From: an uncultured Thermoanaerobaculia bacterium
GTDB taxonomy: Bacteria > Acidobacteriota > Thermoanaerobaculia > Multivoradales > Multivoraceae
NCBI GenBank assembly: GCA_951812325.1
Contig: OX638294.1
Coordinates: 434,001 to 498,000, forward strand
Reading direction: 5' to 3'
Length of the DNA: 64,000 nucleotides
Positions 37,524 to 48,626 of the stretch are shown piece by piece; the first letter of the stretch is position 1; the number at the start of each line of letters is the position of its first letter. The translations under genes and the position numbers were made by a program. The notes beneath the pieces are model-generated. The model made no database searches, had not been told where the DNA came from, and saw only the letters and a list, made by a program, of their open reading frames with translations.

Positions 37524-40489
37524 ACCGGGGAGGCGCCGCTCCCAGGCCCCGGAACGCCGTCTCTCACGAGCCTGGAAGCTTCGGCTCACCCGCCTCTTTC
37601 GGCCGCGGCTTTCTTGCGATCGCCGGGCTGAGCAGCCTCGCGTTCGGCCAGCCGGTCTTCGACCTGCTGAGGCGCACACCCGAGTTCTTCGCGATCAGGC
37701 AGCTCGCGATGGGAGACCTGCTGGTCCTGGCCGCGGCGCTCACGCTCGCTCCGGCCGTGGCCCTGTCCGCTCCGGCCGCGGTCGCCTGGTCCCTGCGTCC
37801 GGCGTGGAGAGGATTCGCGCTCGCCGCACCCGTGGGCCTGCTTGCCGGCACGATCGTGCTGCAGGCCGGCCGCGCCCTCCCGGCGACCGCGGCGGCCGCT
37901 CTCGCCGCCGGCGTCGGTTCGGCCGCTCTCTGGAGCTTCCTCCGTCTTCCGGCCGCCCGCACCTTCGCGTCACTCCTTTCGGCGGCGGTCGTCGTCGCCC
38001 CGGGAATCCTGCTGCTCGACGAAGATGTCCGACGCAGTGTCCGGGTGCCGGACGGCGCCGTACCGGGTACCGGTACCGGAGCGACGGCCCCTGTCGTCCT
38101 CGTGGTCTTCGACGAGTGGTCCGTCATCTCCATTCTCGACGCCGAAGGCGAAATCGACCGCGAGCGGTTCCCCAACCTGGCCCGGCTCGCCGATCGAGCC
38201 ACCTGGTACCCGAACGCCACCACGGCGTCCAACATGACGACCCACGCGGTGCCGGCGCTGCTCACCGGGGTGTCACCGGAACGAGACCGACTTCCGACCG
38301 CCTCCGATCACCCCGTCAATCTGTTCACCTCGCTTGCTCCGACTCACGATGTCGTCGCCATCGAGCCGATCACGTCCCTGTGCCCGCCGAACCTGAACCT
38401 GCTGGAGAGCGCGCGGCCGTCCTTCGCTGCGCGCGCAGGTCTGCTGATCTCCGATCTCGGCTTCGTCTGGCTCCGTCTGACCGCGCCGGAGTCGTGGGCG
38501 GCCCGGCTGCCGCCAATCACTCGCGCCTGGAGCGGCTTCCGCGATGGCAGCTCCGATGCCGGACGAGCGACTTTCGCCGAACGGGAACTCGTCCGATCCC
38601 AGCCTCATCGACGCAACGACGAGAGGGTGGCCGATTTCCGCCGGTTCGTCGACGCAATCGGGCCGTTCGGCGCTCGGCCCGCCCTGTACTTCGCCCATAC
38701 GCTGCTGCCCCACGAGCCCTGGGAGTACCTTCCGTCCGGCCGCAGGTACGGCCGCACCAGGGTCTACGGCCTCGTCGACGGCGCCTGGACGCGCGATCCA
38801 TCGACCGTCGGACACCACCACAAGCGCTACCTCCTGCAGGTGGAATTCGTCGACCGGCTGATCGGCGAGTTGATCGCGAGACTGGAGTCGCTCGACCTGT
38901 TCGACCGGAGCGTCGTGGCCATCACCGCCGACCACGGCATCTCGTTCGAGCCCGGGGCGTCACTCCGACACCCTGACCCGGAAGCCTCCGAAGATCACGT
39001 TCTGGACCTCCTGGCGGTGCCGCTGATCGTCAAGGCGCCGTTCCAGGACCGCGCCCGGATCGACCGGCGCCCGTTGTCGCTGGTCGAGCTGATGCCGCGG
39101 CTGCTCTCGCTGGCGAGGGGCGAGTCCGGGGACCCGCCTGGTCTCCCGGCCGCCGCCGACAGACCGTTGCTGTTCGGCGAGCGCGCTTCCGAGGTTCGGA
39201 TATCCGTCGACCAGGACTCCTGGCGGCGCGGGCGACTGGCGCGGCAGCGCAAGTTGCTCGGCGAGGAGAATACGCCGTGGGCCATCGGCGTGGCGCCCGA
39301 ACTGCACGGTCGCGCGGTTGCCGACCTGCCGCAGCGCGACAGTGAGGTGGCCGCCCGGATGGGCTACGCCGACCTCTGGGAAGATGTCGACCCGGAAGCC
39401 GCGAGACTGCCCGCGATGGTCGACGCCGACATCGTGCCGCCCGACGCGGCCGGCGACCGTTCCGTGGTCGTGGCGCTCAATGGAGTGGTCGCCGACTCCG
39501 TGCGTCCCTACCGCTACCCCGGCGGCCGGAACCGGATCCGCGCCTTCCTGCCCGAGGCCCTGTTCCGACCTGGCCGCAACCGGGTCGAGCTCTTCCTCAC
39601 TTCCGGTCGGGGCGACGGCTTGACTCTTGAACACCTTCGCTCCCCGCGCGTCTTCTCCTTCGAACGGGACGCCGGAAACCGGTACGAGCTGCTCCGTGGC
39701 GCGCGGGGCGAGGTCACGGGCCTGCGACGCAGCGATGCCGGCGAAACCACCCGCTCGCCACGGCATGTTCGAGTGGTACCGGGTTCGCCCGAGCTGCGCG
39801 GGCACGTCGATGCGGTCGTGCCCCTTGCGGGACGCGCCACGGATGCCGGCCTCCTGAGGATTCACGGGAGGGCATTCGACGCAGCGAATCCAGGAGAAAC
39901 CAGCACGCTCGTCTTCGTTTCGGGCGATGGGACCGTGACCGCCTACACCGGTCGCGCACTGAAGGACAACGGATTCCGGCTGCAACTGCCGGCCGACCCG
40001 GAACTCGTGGAGAAGCAGGGCATTCTCGCCTTCCTGGTTGGTCATCGGGAGGTCGCGGCGCCGCTTCAGTTCTTCTATCGACCGCTCCAGGGAGTGCGCG
40101 GCGGCGGGGAGTTCCTGACCGTCTCCGATGGCCGCCGGCTCCCGGTGCGGTCGCCGGGCGACGGTCTCGAAGGCGCGGTCGAACTGGTCGAGGCCGCAGG
40201 CGAGACGACGCAGATCCGCGGTTGGGCGGCAGACCGTTCTCAACGAGAGGCGGCACGGGAGATCGTCGTCTACCGGGACGGCAGCTCGCTCACCAATCTG
40301 GGGCCCGGCGAGCTTGAACGCTCCGACATCGCCGAGCGATTCGCCGATCCGCGCCTTCTGCGGACCGGCTTCGGCGGTCCGGTGCCGGGCAGCCCGCTGC
40401 CTTCAGCCTTCGCCAGGCGCCATCGCGTCTTCGCGCTGATGACCCGCGGCGTTGCCTTGGAACTGCCGCTCGAACCGCCGTCCGACTGA
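37520..40489 (+). CDS. Membrane-anchored sulfatase/alkaline phosphatase superfamily protein
   Basis: The protein has four or five hydrophobic N-terminal helices (to about residue 155). A sulfatase-type domain follows: VVLVVFDEWSVISILD, ATWYPNATTASNMTTHAVPA, YFAHTLLPHEPWEYL, and ITADHGISFEPG. The metal-site residues of phosphoethanolamine or phosphoglycerol transferases are in these positions, with threonine rather than cysteine at the nucleophile. About 500 C-terminal residues are beta-rich and unrecognised. No good start exists: the frame opens at GTG 37403 inside the PBP gene, while a purine-rich stretch precedes a CTG at 37520 that overlaps the PBP stop. I give the CTG as the likelier position, with low certainty. 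Confidence 0.75.
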   Translation: MNRGGAAPRPRNAVSHEPGSFGSPASFGRGFLAIAGLSSLAFGQPVFDLLRRTPEFFAIRQLAMGDLLVLAAALTLAPAVALSAPAAVAWSLRPAWRGFALAAPVGLLAGTIVLQAGRALPATAAAALAAGVGSAALWSFLRLPAARTFASLLSAAVVVAPGILLLDEDVRRSVRVPDGAVPGTGTGATAPVVLVVFDEWSVISILDAEGEIDRERFPNLARLADRATWYPNATTASNMTTHAVPALLTGVSPERDRLPTASDHPVNLFTSLAPTHDVVAIEPITSLCPPNLNLLESARPSFAARAGLLISDLGFVWLRLTAPESWAARLPPITRAWSGFRDGSSDAGRATFAERELVRSQPHRRNDERVADFRRFVDAIGPFGARPALYFAHTLLPHEPWEYLPSGRRYGRTRVYGLVDGAWTRDPSTVGHHHKRYLLQVEFVDRLIGELIARLESLDLFDRSVVAITADHGISFEPGASLRHPDPEASEDHVLDLLAVPLIVKAPFQDRARIDRRPLSLVELMPRLLSLARGESGDPPGLPAAADRPLLFGERASEVRISVDQDSWRRGRLARQRKLLGEENTPWAIGVAPELHGRAVADLPQRDSEVAARMGYADLWEDVDPEAARLPAMVDADIVPPDAAGDRSVVVALNGVVADSVRPYRYPGGRNRIRAFLPEALFRPGRNRVELFLTSGRGDGLTLEHLRSPRVFSFERDAGNRYELLRGARGEVTGLRRSDAGETTRSPRHVRVVPGSPELRGHVDAVVPLAGRATDAGLLRIHGRAFDAANPGETSTLVFVSGDGTVTAYTGRALKDNGFRLQLPADPELVEKQGILAFLVGHREVAAPLQFFYRPLQGVRGGGEFLTVSDGRRLPVRSPGDGLEGAVELVEAAGETTQIRGWAADRSQREAAREIVVYRDGSSLTNLGPGELERSDIAERFADPRLLRTGFGGPVPGSPLPSAFARRHRVFALMTRGVALELPLEPPSD

Positions 40490-40506
40490 GCGAGGCACGG
40501 GCGGCT

Positions 40507-41709
40507 CTATCCGGGGCGCGTGCCGATCAGCGCGTAGTCGCGACAACCGTAAAGCAGGTCGTCGAGCTCGTCGCGGAGACGGTTGAGCCGGTCCGCCAGT
40601 TCCCGGGATTGCCCGTCCAGCCCATCGAGCGGGATGTCCGGCAGGCGCTCTTCTTCGGGATAGGGACGCAGGTAAAGCTGTTCGATGCCGGCGAAACCGG
40701 CACTCTCGTAGCAGGAGCGCAGCATCTCCGGGTGAACCGGCCGTACGTGCGTCGGGTCGAGCCAGAAGCTGCCCGCAGTCACGGCAATCGAGAGGGGATT
40801 CGGCGTCTCCAGCAGGAGAAGCCCCCCCGGGCGCAGCGCCGCGTACGCGAGGCGCACCAGGCGGTCGACCGCCTCCGGCGGCAGATGCTCGATCACGTGG
40901 AAGGACACGATTCCCCCCAGCGATCCGGGCGCGACGCCGGCCAGGGCTTCCGGCAGCCCCCCCTGCTCGACCTGAAGGCCCTGCTGGGAACAACGACGCA
41001 CCATGGCAGCGGAGGAATCGATGCCGCGACACGCGATTCCCTCGTCCCGGAGCAGCGCCAGCGCCTCGCCGCGGCCGCAGCCCAGGTCCAGCACCGGCGC
41101 CTTCCCGCGAAGCCGCGGCAGATAGACCTGAAGGCGCTGCCGGATCTCCGCTTCAGCGCCGCGAAACCGGTTCTCGAAGGCCAGGTAGGAGGTCTCGGCG
41201 ACGAGCGTCCGAAGCTCCTCCGGCGCCCCGCTCCCGTCCCTGGCCAGGGCCGAGCGCAGGAGACCGGTGAGTTCGTCCGCCTCCCGCCGGTACCGGTCCA
41301 GCTTGCGGTCGACGCGCCCGAAGAGCGCGTCGTCGTGACGCATGACCTCTTCCAGCCCCTGGTGCATGAAGTTCTCCAGGTGCCTGGTCCGTCGATCGAG
41401 CTCGTCGATGCGCCCCTCGAGCCGTTCCTGGCCATGGCGCCACTCCCGGCGCCACTCCCGGCGCCACTCCCGGGAACGCTGGTCGAGATCCTGGACGTGC
41501 CCCAGCAGGATCAGATTGAAGACCCGCTGGCGTTCCCACAGGTCGTTCTGCGGCAGGTGGACCAGCGGACGCAGCAACCGCTTGAAGGCGACCAGGAACC
41601 GCCCGGCAAGGCCGCGGTGGCTACGTACGGGGAACGTGAGGTCCCGTTCCCAGAGCTGGCGCCAGTCCCCGAGGCGATGGGTCGGCCGGGGGCCGAGAAA
41701 GGCCTCCAC
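40507..41709 (-). CDS. Class I SAM-dependent methyltransferase with N-terminal coiled coil
   Basis: The C-terminal 200 residues are a Rossmann methyltransferase: motif I VLDLGCGRGEALALL, GIDSSAAMV, FHVIEHLPPEAV, and LLLETPNPLSI. Before it is a long charged helix with three tandem REWR units and LEGRIDELDRRTRHLENF, probably a coiled coil. That layout is seen in surface-glycan methyltransferases linked to chain termination, but the substrate here is unknown. The start is uncertain: GTG at 41709 gives 400 residues, while ATG at 41874 would overlap rplI by 71 bp. Confidence 0.72.
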   Translation of the reverse strand: MEAFLGPRPTHRLGDWRQLWERDLTFPVRSHRGLAGRFLVAFKRLLRPLVHLPQNDLWERQRVFNLILLGHVQDLDQRSREWRREWRREWRHGQERLEGRIDELDRRTRHLENFMHQGLEEVMRHDDALFGRVDRKLDRYRREADELTGLLRSALARDGSGAPEELRTLVAETSYLAFENRFRGAEAEIRQRLQVYLPRLRGKAPVLDLGCGRGEALALLRDEGIACRGIDSSAAMVRRCSQQGLQVEQGGLPEALAGVAPGSLGGIVSFHVIEHLPPEAVDRLVRLAYAALRPGGLLLLETPNPLSIAVTAGSFWLDPTHVRPVHPEMLRSCYESAGFAGIEQLYLRPYPEEERLPDIPLDGLDGQSRELADRLNRLRDELDDLLYGCRDYALIGTRPG

Positions 41710-41803
41710 TTCCGGTGGTCCGCTCTCGCCGCCGACCGCTTCTCCGCCGCCATCGGGGGCTTGCCCGGGTGGCCCGGTCGGGACCTTCCCGGCGCTGGAA
41801 TCC

Positions 41804-42250
41804 TCAGGTCTCAGGCACGACCTCGACGGTAACTTCGGCGACGACTTCCGTGTGGAGGTCGACGCGAACGACATGCTCCCCCAACACCTTGATGCCGCCG
41901 GACAGGTCCACCATCCGGCGATGAACCTGCACGCCCTTCGAGGCGAGCGCCTCGACGACTTCCGTCGGCGTGACGGAGCCGTAGAGAGTTCCCGTCTCGC
42001 TGGCCCGCTTGGCGATCTTGAGCTTCAGCGCCGCCATTTCGGCCGCGATCTCGGCAGCGGCCGTGCGCTCCGCCACGTGCCGGGTGTCGATCTTGGCCCT
42101 CTGCGACTCGAACCAGTGCCTGTTCGCGACCGTGGAGGGCGCCGCAAGTTCCCTCGGATAAAGATAGTTGCGGGCGTAGCCCGGCTTGACGTCGACGACC
42201 TCGCCGCGCCCGCCGAGCCCCCTCATGTCCTGAAGCAGGATGACTTCCAT
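41804..42250 (-). CDS. rplI: 50S ribosomal protein L9
   Basis: The 148-residue protein has the L9 N-terminal fold (MEVILLQDMRGLGGRGEVVDVKPGYARNYL is split across positions 1-30), a long linker helix, and the C-terminal rRNA-binding domain (GSVTPTEVVEAL, GIKVLGEHVVRVDLHTEV). It is last in the rpsF-rpsR-rplI series. Confidence 0.97.
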   Translation of the reverse strand: MEVILLQDMRGLGGRGEVVDVKPGYARNYLYPRELAAPSTVANRHWFESQRAKIDTRHVAERTAAAEIAAEMAALKLKIAKRASETGTLYGSVTPTEVVEALASKGVQVHRRMVDLSGGIKVLGEHVVRVDLHTEVVAEVTVEVVPET

Positions 42251-42288
42251 CTTGCGCTCCTCTCCCCTTCCCCGTCCTCTTGACCGGT

Positions 42289-42519
42289 TCAGTCGTTGGT
42301 GTACGGAATCAGGGCCAGAAAACGCGCACGCCGGATGGCGCGGGCCAGCATTCTCTGGTGCCGGGCCGAGTTGCCCGAGATCCTGCGTGGGAGGATCTTC
42401 GCCCTCTCCGGCACGAAGGACCGCAGGGTCGCGACGTCCTTGTAATCGATGTACTCGATCCCGTCAGCGGTGAACTTGCACACCTTGCGGCGGCGGAAGA
42501 AGGTCTTCCGTTTCGGCAT
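42289..42519 (-). CDS. rpsR: 30S ribosomal protein S18
   Basis: The 76-residue protein has the S18 signature [20 protein letters not shown] followed by [19 protein letters not shown]. It binds with S6 on the small subunit. It begins with [10 protein letters not shown], where a cysteine is retained. It lies between rpsF and rplI with gaps of 24 and 38 bp. Confidence 0.97.
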   Translation of the reverse strand: MPKRKTFFRRRKVCKFTADGIEYIDYKDVATLRSFVPERAKILPRRISGNSARHQRMLARAIRRARFLALIPYTND

Positions 42520-42543
42520 TGTCTCGATGTCTCCTCTAGCTCT

Positions 42544-42912
42544 CTAGCTCGCGGCCTCGGCGAGTACGGTCGACTGGACCGGCGCCTTGCCCTTGCTCGC
42601 CGCGCGCTTCAGATCGCGGTCCGTACGCACCACCAGGTGGCGGAGAATACGCTCGTTCTGGAGCATTCTCTGCCCGACCTCGGCGAGGCTGTTGTCGCCC
42701 CCGTCCGACTCCAGGTAGTAGATGTGGTAGCGGCCTTCGGTGAATTTCCGGATCGGATAGGCGAGCCGGCGCTTGCCCCAGGATTCCTCCTGGGTGATCC
42801 GGATCTTGCCGTCCGCCACCAGCATCTCGCCGAAGCCGTCGCTCAACTGCACCGTGTCCTCGTCGGAGAGGCGTGGATCTGCAATGAAGACCAGTTCGTA
42901 TGTCCGTGTCAA
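42544..42912 (-). CDS. rpsF: 30S ribosomal protein S6
   Basis: The 122-residue protein has the S6 ferredoxin-like fold with [35 protein letters not shown] and [12 protein letters not shown]6 forms a heterodimer with S18. In many bacteria the S6-S18 complex represses this mRNA through a leader structure, and the 130-bp gap upstream (42913-43042) would be where to look. I did not identify the motif by eye. Confidence 0.97.
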   Translation of the reverse strand: MTRTYELVFIADPRLSDEDTVQLSDGFGEMLVADGKIRITQEESWGKRRLAYPIRKFTEGRYHIYYLESDGGDNSLAEVGQRMLQNERILRHLVVRTDRDLKRAASKGKAPVQSTVLAEAAS

Positions 42913-43042
42913 TCGTTCATCCTCGTCAGGTTCTCCACGAAGCCGCGCATCGTCGCGAGTTCGGTTGGCTGTTTTCTCCGTTCCACGCTGGCAGGCGCCA
43001 GGGCCGCAACGAATCGGCGGCGGAATCTATCACGGTCGTCGG

Positions 43043-45115
<2,073 letters not shown>

Positions 45116-45128
45116 TATCCGTTTCCCC

Positions 45129-45710
45129 TCATCCGTTGTACTCGTTCATGGTCGCGTCCACGCCCCGGTCGGCCCAGCTCAGGACACAGTCGGCGGCGCG
45201 GCGCACCATGCGCGTAGCCGTTTCGATTTCTCCGGCGGCAAACGGAGCAAGCACGAAGTCCGTGAGTTCCTCCTCCATCCGGCTCACACTCCCATCCGCC
45301 CGTTCCGCCCCGTCCGCCGCGATGCCCATCCTCAGCCGGGGCACCGCGGTCGTGCGCAGATTCTCGATGATCGATTCCATCCCGCGATGGCCGCCCGGAC
45401 TTCCCCTGCCGCGAAGGCGGAGCCTTCCCAGAGGCAGATGGACTTCGTCGTAGACGACCAGGATGTTCTCGGGAGCATAGCCATTCCGTTCACTGAGGCA
45501 ACGCGCGCTGTAGCCGCTGCGGTTCATGTACGTCCGGGGAGTCGCCAGGTCGACTGGACCGGCAGCGGCCCAGAATGCGCCGCAGACTTCCACGCCGAGG
45601 CGGACATCCAGTCGCTGTGCCAGTTCCTCGACAACGCGGAAGCCGAGATTGTGCCGGGTGTCGGCATATCGCTCCCCGGGATTGCCGAGACCCAGGACCA
45701 GCCGCTGCAC
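45129..45710 (-). CDS. pth: Peptidyl-tRNA hydrolase
   Basis: The 193-residue enzyme releases tRNA from peptidyl-tRNA drop-off products. The conserved [20 protein letters not shown] contains the catalytic histidine. [31 protein letters not shown] with the catalytic aspartate, and GGHRGMESI follow. GTG at 45710 is the likely start, 1 nt after the rplY stop. The longer frame upstream lies inside rplY. Confidence 0.95.
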   Translation of the reverse strand: MQRLVLGLGNPGERYADTRHNLGFRVVEELAQRLDVRLGVEVCGAFWAAAGPVDLATPRTYMNRSGYSARCLSERNGYAPENILVVYDEVHLPLGRLRLRGRGSPGGHRGMESIIENLRTTAVPRLRMGIAADGAERADGSVSRMEEELTDFVLAPFAAGEIETATRMVRRAADCVLSWADRGVDATMNEYNG

Positions 45711-45711
45711 A

Positions 45712-46377
45712 CTAATCGCCTTCGCCCTCCGCATCGGCCCTGGCGCCGACCATTTCCGGTTCCCGGCCGAACGCTTCGAGCAGTTCGTCCTCCTCGGAGG
45801 CCTCCTCCTCCTCCACGACCCTCGGAGCGGCCACGGACAGGACGACGCGGCTTTCGTCGTCGTCGAGCCGGACGGCTTCGGGGAGCGTGAGTTCACCGAC
45901 CTCCACGTGCTGGCCGATGTGCAGCGGTTCCACGTCGAGTTCGATCGAGGGGGGGATGTCTCCGGGCAGACAGACGACGGCGATCTCGCGGGTGACGAAT
46001 TCCACCAGACCGCCCTCGTTCCTGACCCCTTCGGGGCTTCCGACCAGCGCGATCGGCACGGAGACCTGGACTTCCCGGTCCATCTCGATCCGCTGGAAGT
46101 CGATGTGCACCAACGCTCCGGTCAGCGGATTCCACTGCAGGTCCCGGATCATCGTGTGGCGGGTGCGGTCCGTGCCCTCCAGTTGAAGCAGGAAGACGGC
46201 GTTCTCCCCGCCTTCCCGAATCAGGCCCTGCACGCTCCGGCCATCGACGCGTATGGCGGCCGAGTCGGCGTCGCCGCCGTAGACCACGGCCGGGATCTCA
46301 CCTGCGGCCCGCAAGCGGCGGTTGGCGTTCTTTCCGGTCTGCTCGCGCAGCCGGACGGTGACTGTGGATTCGCTCAC
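45712..46377 (-). CDS. rplY: 50S ribosomal protein L25/Ctc
   Basis: The 221-residue protein has the L25 domain that binds 5S rRNA (REQTGKNANRRLRAAGEIPAVVYG, GALVHIDFQRI) and the C-terminal TL5/Ctc beta-domain (LVEFVTREIAVVCLPGDIP, GQHVEVGELTLPEAV). It ends in a very acidic tail. The prs-rplY-pth order is conserved in many bacteria. Confidence 0.95.
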   Translation of the reverse strand: MSESTVTVRLREQTGKNANRRLRAAGEIPAVVYGGDADSAAIRVDGRSVQGLIREGGENAVFLLQLEGTDRTRHTMIRDLQWNPLTGALVHIDFQRIEMDREVQVSVPIALVGSPEGVRNEGGLVEFVTREIAVVCLPGDIPPSIELDVEPLHIGQHVEVGELTLPEAVRLDDDESRVVLSVAAPRVVEEEEASEEDELLEAFGREPEMVGARADAEGEGD

Positions 46378-46426
46378 TTTCGAGCTCCTTGCCGGTTTCT
46401 TGTAGCTTGTGGAGAGGGCGAACAGC

Positions 46427-47401
46427 TCAGACGAAGAGGGACGTCACGGAGCTGTTGTCGTGGATTCTGCGGATGGCCTCGCCGAGCAGGGCCGCGACGC
46501 TGTGGGGGCGCAGCCGCGTGCTCCGGGCGAGCTTGTCCTCGAGCGGCGTCGTGTTCGTCACCAGGACGCCCTCGAGCTTCGAGTCTTCGATTCGTTCGAT
46601 CGCGGAAGCCGAGAGAACGCCGTGTATCCCGGCGGCGAAGATCCTCCGCGCTCCCTGGACAGCCAACGACTCGACCGAGTTCAGCAGCGTGCCGCCGGTG
46701 TCGATGATGTCGTCGAGGATCAGCACGTCCCGGCCCTTCACATCGCCGATCACGTTCATCACCTGCGCCTTGTTCGCGGCCACCCGGCGCTTGTCGATGA
46801 TCGCGAGTTCCGTGTTCAGGCGCTTCGCGATCGCCCGCGCCCGCGCCACGCCGCCGGCGTCCGGAGCCACGATCATCAGATCGTCGATGCCGAGTGCCCT
46901 GATCGCGTCGAGAAGGACCGGCGCCGCGAACAGGTGATCGACCGGGATGTCGAAGTACCCCGAGATCTGCGCCGCATGAACATCCATCGTCAGCAGCCGG
47001 TCCGCTCCGGCGGCGGTGACGACATCCGCCACCAGCTTGGCGGTGATCGGCACCCGCGGCTTGTCCTTCTTGTCCTGGCGGGCGTAGCCGTAGTACGGAA
47101 TGACGGCGGTCACCCGCTCCGCCGAGGCCCTCTTGACCGCGTCCAGCATGATGAGCAGCTCGACCAGGTTCTCGTTTACCGGAGGGCAGGTCGGCTGGAC
47201 GATGAACACGTCGGCGCCGCGGACGTTCTCCTGGATCTGGCAGAAGATCTCGCCATCCGCGAAGTTGTAGGCCGTGACCTGGCCCGGCGCCATGCCCAGA
47301 TAGCTGCAAATCTCGTTGGTCAGGGCCGGGTGCGCCCGGCCGCCGAAGATCTTCAGTTCCGTGTACATGGCCCGCTCGACGTGGTTCACGTGGACTGTCA
47401 T
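46427..47401 (-). CDS. prs: Ribose-phosphate pyrophosphokinase
   Basis: The 324-residue enzyme makes PRPP for nucleotide, histidine and tryptophan synthesis. It has FADGEIFCQIQENVRGADVFI, PYYGYARQDKKDKPRVPI, the flexible-loop region IDKRRVAAN, and the PRPP-binding motif VLILDDIIDTGGTL. The start may be the ATG at 47401 or the one at 47368, which precedes the first conserved segment YTELKIFGG. tRNA-Gln lies upstream on the same strand. Confidence 0.96.
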   Translation of the reverse strand: MTVHVNHVERAMYTELKIFGGRAHPALTNEICSYLGMAPGQVTAYNFADGEIFCQIQENVRGADVFIVQPTCPPVNENLVELLIMLDAVKRASAERVTAVIPYYGYARQDKKDKPRVPITAKLVADVVTAAGADRLLTMDVHAAQISGYFDIPVDHLFAAPVLLDAIRALGIDDLMIVAPDAGGVARARAIAKRLNTELAIIDKRRVAANKAQVMNVIGDVKGRDVLILDDIIDTGGTLLNSVESLAVQGARRIFAAGIHGVLSASAIERIEDSKLEGVLVTNTTPLEDKLARSTRLRPHSVAALLGEAIRRIHDNSSVTSLFV

Positions 47402-47557
47402 CAGGCGGCCCCGCAGCTGAACTTCGAGCCGGTACGGGCCGCGTCCGCACCGGCAACGGCGCGTCGGCAGGAACGATCGACGCGTACGGACACTCTCGAC
47501 ACGGACAACCTTGGGCTCGGAATCTGTTGAGTGGTGAGAGAAGCCGGCGCGTCCCGG

Positions 47558-47632
47558 TGGTTGGGGCGGGAGGATTCGAACCCCCGATAGCGAGATCCAA
47601 AGTCTCGTGCCTTACCACTTGGCGACGCCCCA
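47558..47632 (-). tRNA. tRNA-Gln (anticodon TTG)
   Basis: The minus strand folds into a 75-nt cloverleaf. The acceptor TGGGGCG pairs with CGCCCCA, the anticodon stem CGAGA/TCTCG carries loop CTTTGGA with anticodon TTG, and the T arm contains GGTTCGAATCC. The 3' CCA is encoded. It sits upstream of prs, a common arrangement. Confidence 0.94.
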
Positions 47633-47793
47633 GACGGGCTGAGCGGACTCTACATGAAGCGGGAAGGTTGCACGACCGCCGCGTCGTTCGTCACCGGCCC
47701 GATTCCGTGGCCCGGCGTCTGCGCAGCGTCGAGATGCGAAACGCGAAGGGACCGTCATCATCAGCAGCGCCTGGCGCGGCACGGTCCGACGCG

Positions 47794-48618
47794 TCACCGC
47801 TCGCCGGGATGGCAGACGCCCGGCACGAAGCCGTCCGGCGCCTCCGGCGCCGGCAGCGCGGCCTCCAGGGCCCGTGCAGGCCTCCTCTGCTGCCAGAACA
47901 GTTCAAGCCCGCTGCCGGGCTCGACCAGCCGCGAGAAGCCGGCGGCGTCCAGGCTCCACGACGCCCGCGTTTCAACGCCCTGGTGGAGAGTCCAGCGGCG
48001 CGGGCCGCTCGGGGTCGCTACCGCCGTCCACCGCCGATCCCGGCGGTCCTTGAAGTCGAGTTCCACCGCGTTCGAGGCGACCGACGCCGCCACGGCTGCG
48101 GGGTCGAGCGGAGGCGCCGGCAGTCGCCGCAGGAGCAGCGCGGCAACCGCGGCGGCGGGCACCGGGCCCAGGGACAGGGCCGGAATCTCCAGGTCGCCGC
48201 GGTAGCGGCAGAAGGTCCGCTCGCGCACCCACAGGACCAGGGCGTCGCCCTCCTGCACGTTCAGATTCCACCATCGACGCCCCAACAGATCCGAAGCCTC
48301 CACCTGAAAGCGGTCAGGAGACTCGAAGCGCAGAACGAGACGCAGCCTGCCTCTTCCCTCCGGTCCGACGTACCGCATCTGGACGATCCGCTGAGTACGC
48401 CACTCGCCCGCCGGAATCTCCCACGGCATCACGGTGGCCACGCCGCGGGCTACGCCGGGCGCCGGACCGCGGCTCGAGCCGCCCGTGACGCAACCTGCGA
48501 GCCAGACCAGCAGCAGCGGCAGCAGCGCGGCCATCGGCCGCCGGGCGCCGCCGAATCCACCGCAGGCTCCGTGTTCCGACACCGTCCCCACCATCGAACG
48601 CAGCGCGACGTCTGCCAC
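47794..48618 (-). CDS. Predicted outer-membrane lipoprotein, LolB/DUF4292-like
   Basis: The protein has a lipoprotein signal (AALLPLLLVWLAGC, cysteine at residue 43 of the longest frame). A beta-rich body of the LolB/LppX type follows: IVQMRYVGPEGRGRLRLVLRF, FQVEASDLLGRRWW, ELDFKDRRDRRW. LolB-type folds carry lipoproteins or lipids at the outer membrane. Assignment rests on fold-like patterns, so the function is tentative. The start could be any of the ATGs at 48618, 48594 or 48534. It follows the TPR gene with a gap of 8 bp and is probably co-transcribed. Confidence 0.65.
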   Translation of the reverse strand: MADVALRSMVGTVSEHGACGGFGGARRPMAALLPLLLVWLAGCVTGGSSRGPAPGVARGVATVMPWEIPAGEWRTQRIVQMRYVGPEGRGRLRLVLRFESPDRFQVEASDLLGRRWWNLNVQEGDALVLWVRERTFCRYRGDLEIPALSLGPVPAAAVAALLLRRLPAPPLDPAAVAASVASNAVELDFKDRRDRRWTAVATPSGPRRWTLHQGVETRASWSLDAAGFSRLVEPGSGLELFWQQRRPARALEAALPAPEAPDGFVPGVCHPGER

Positions 48619-48626
48619 GGCCTGCT

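Noticed and set aside
35088-37679. 863-codon minus-strand open frame
   Set aside because: Antisense to the penicillin-binding protein, whose motifs are complete.
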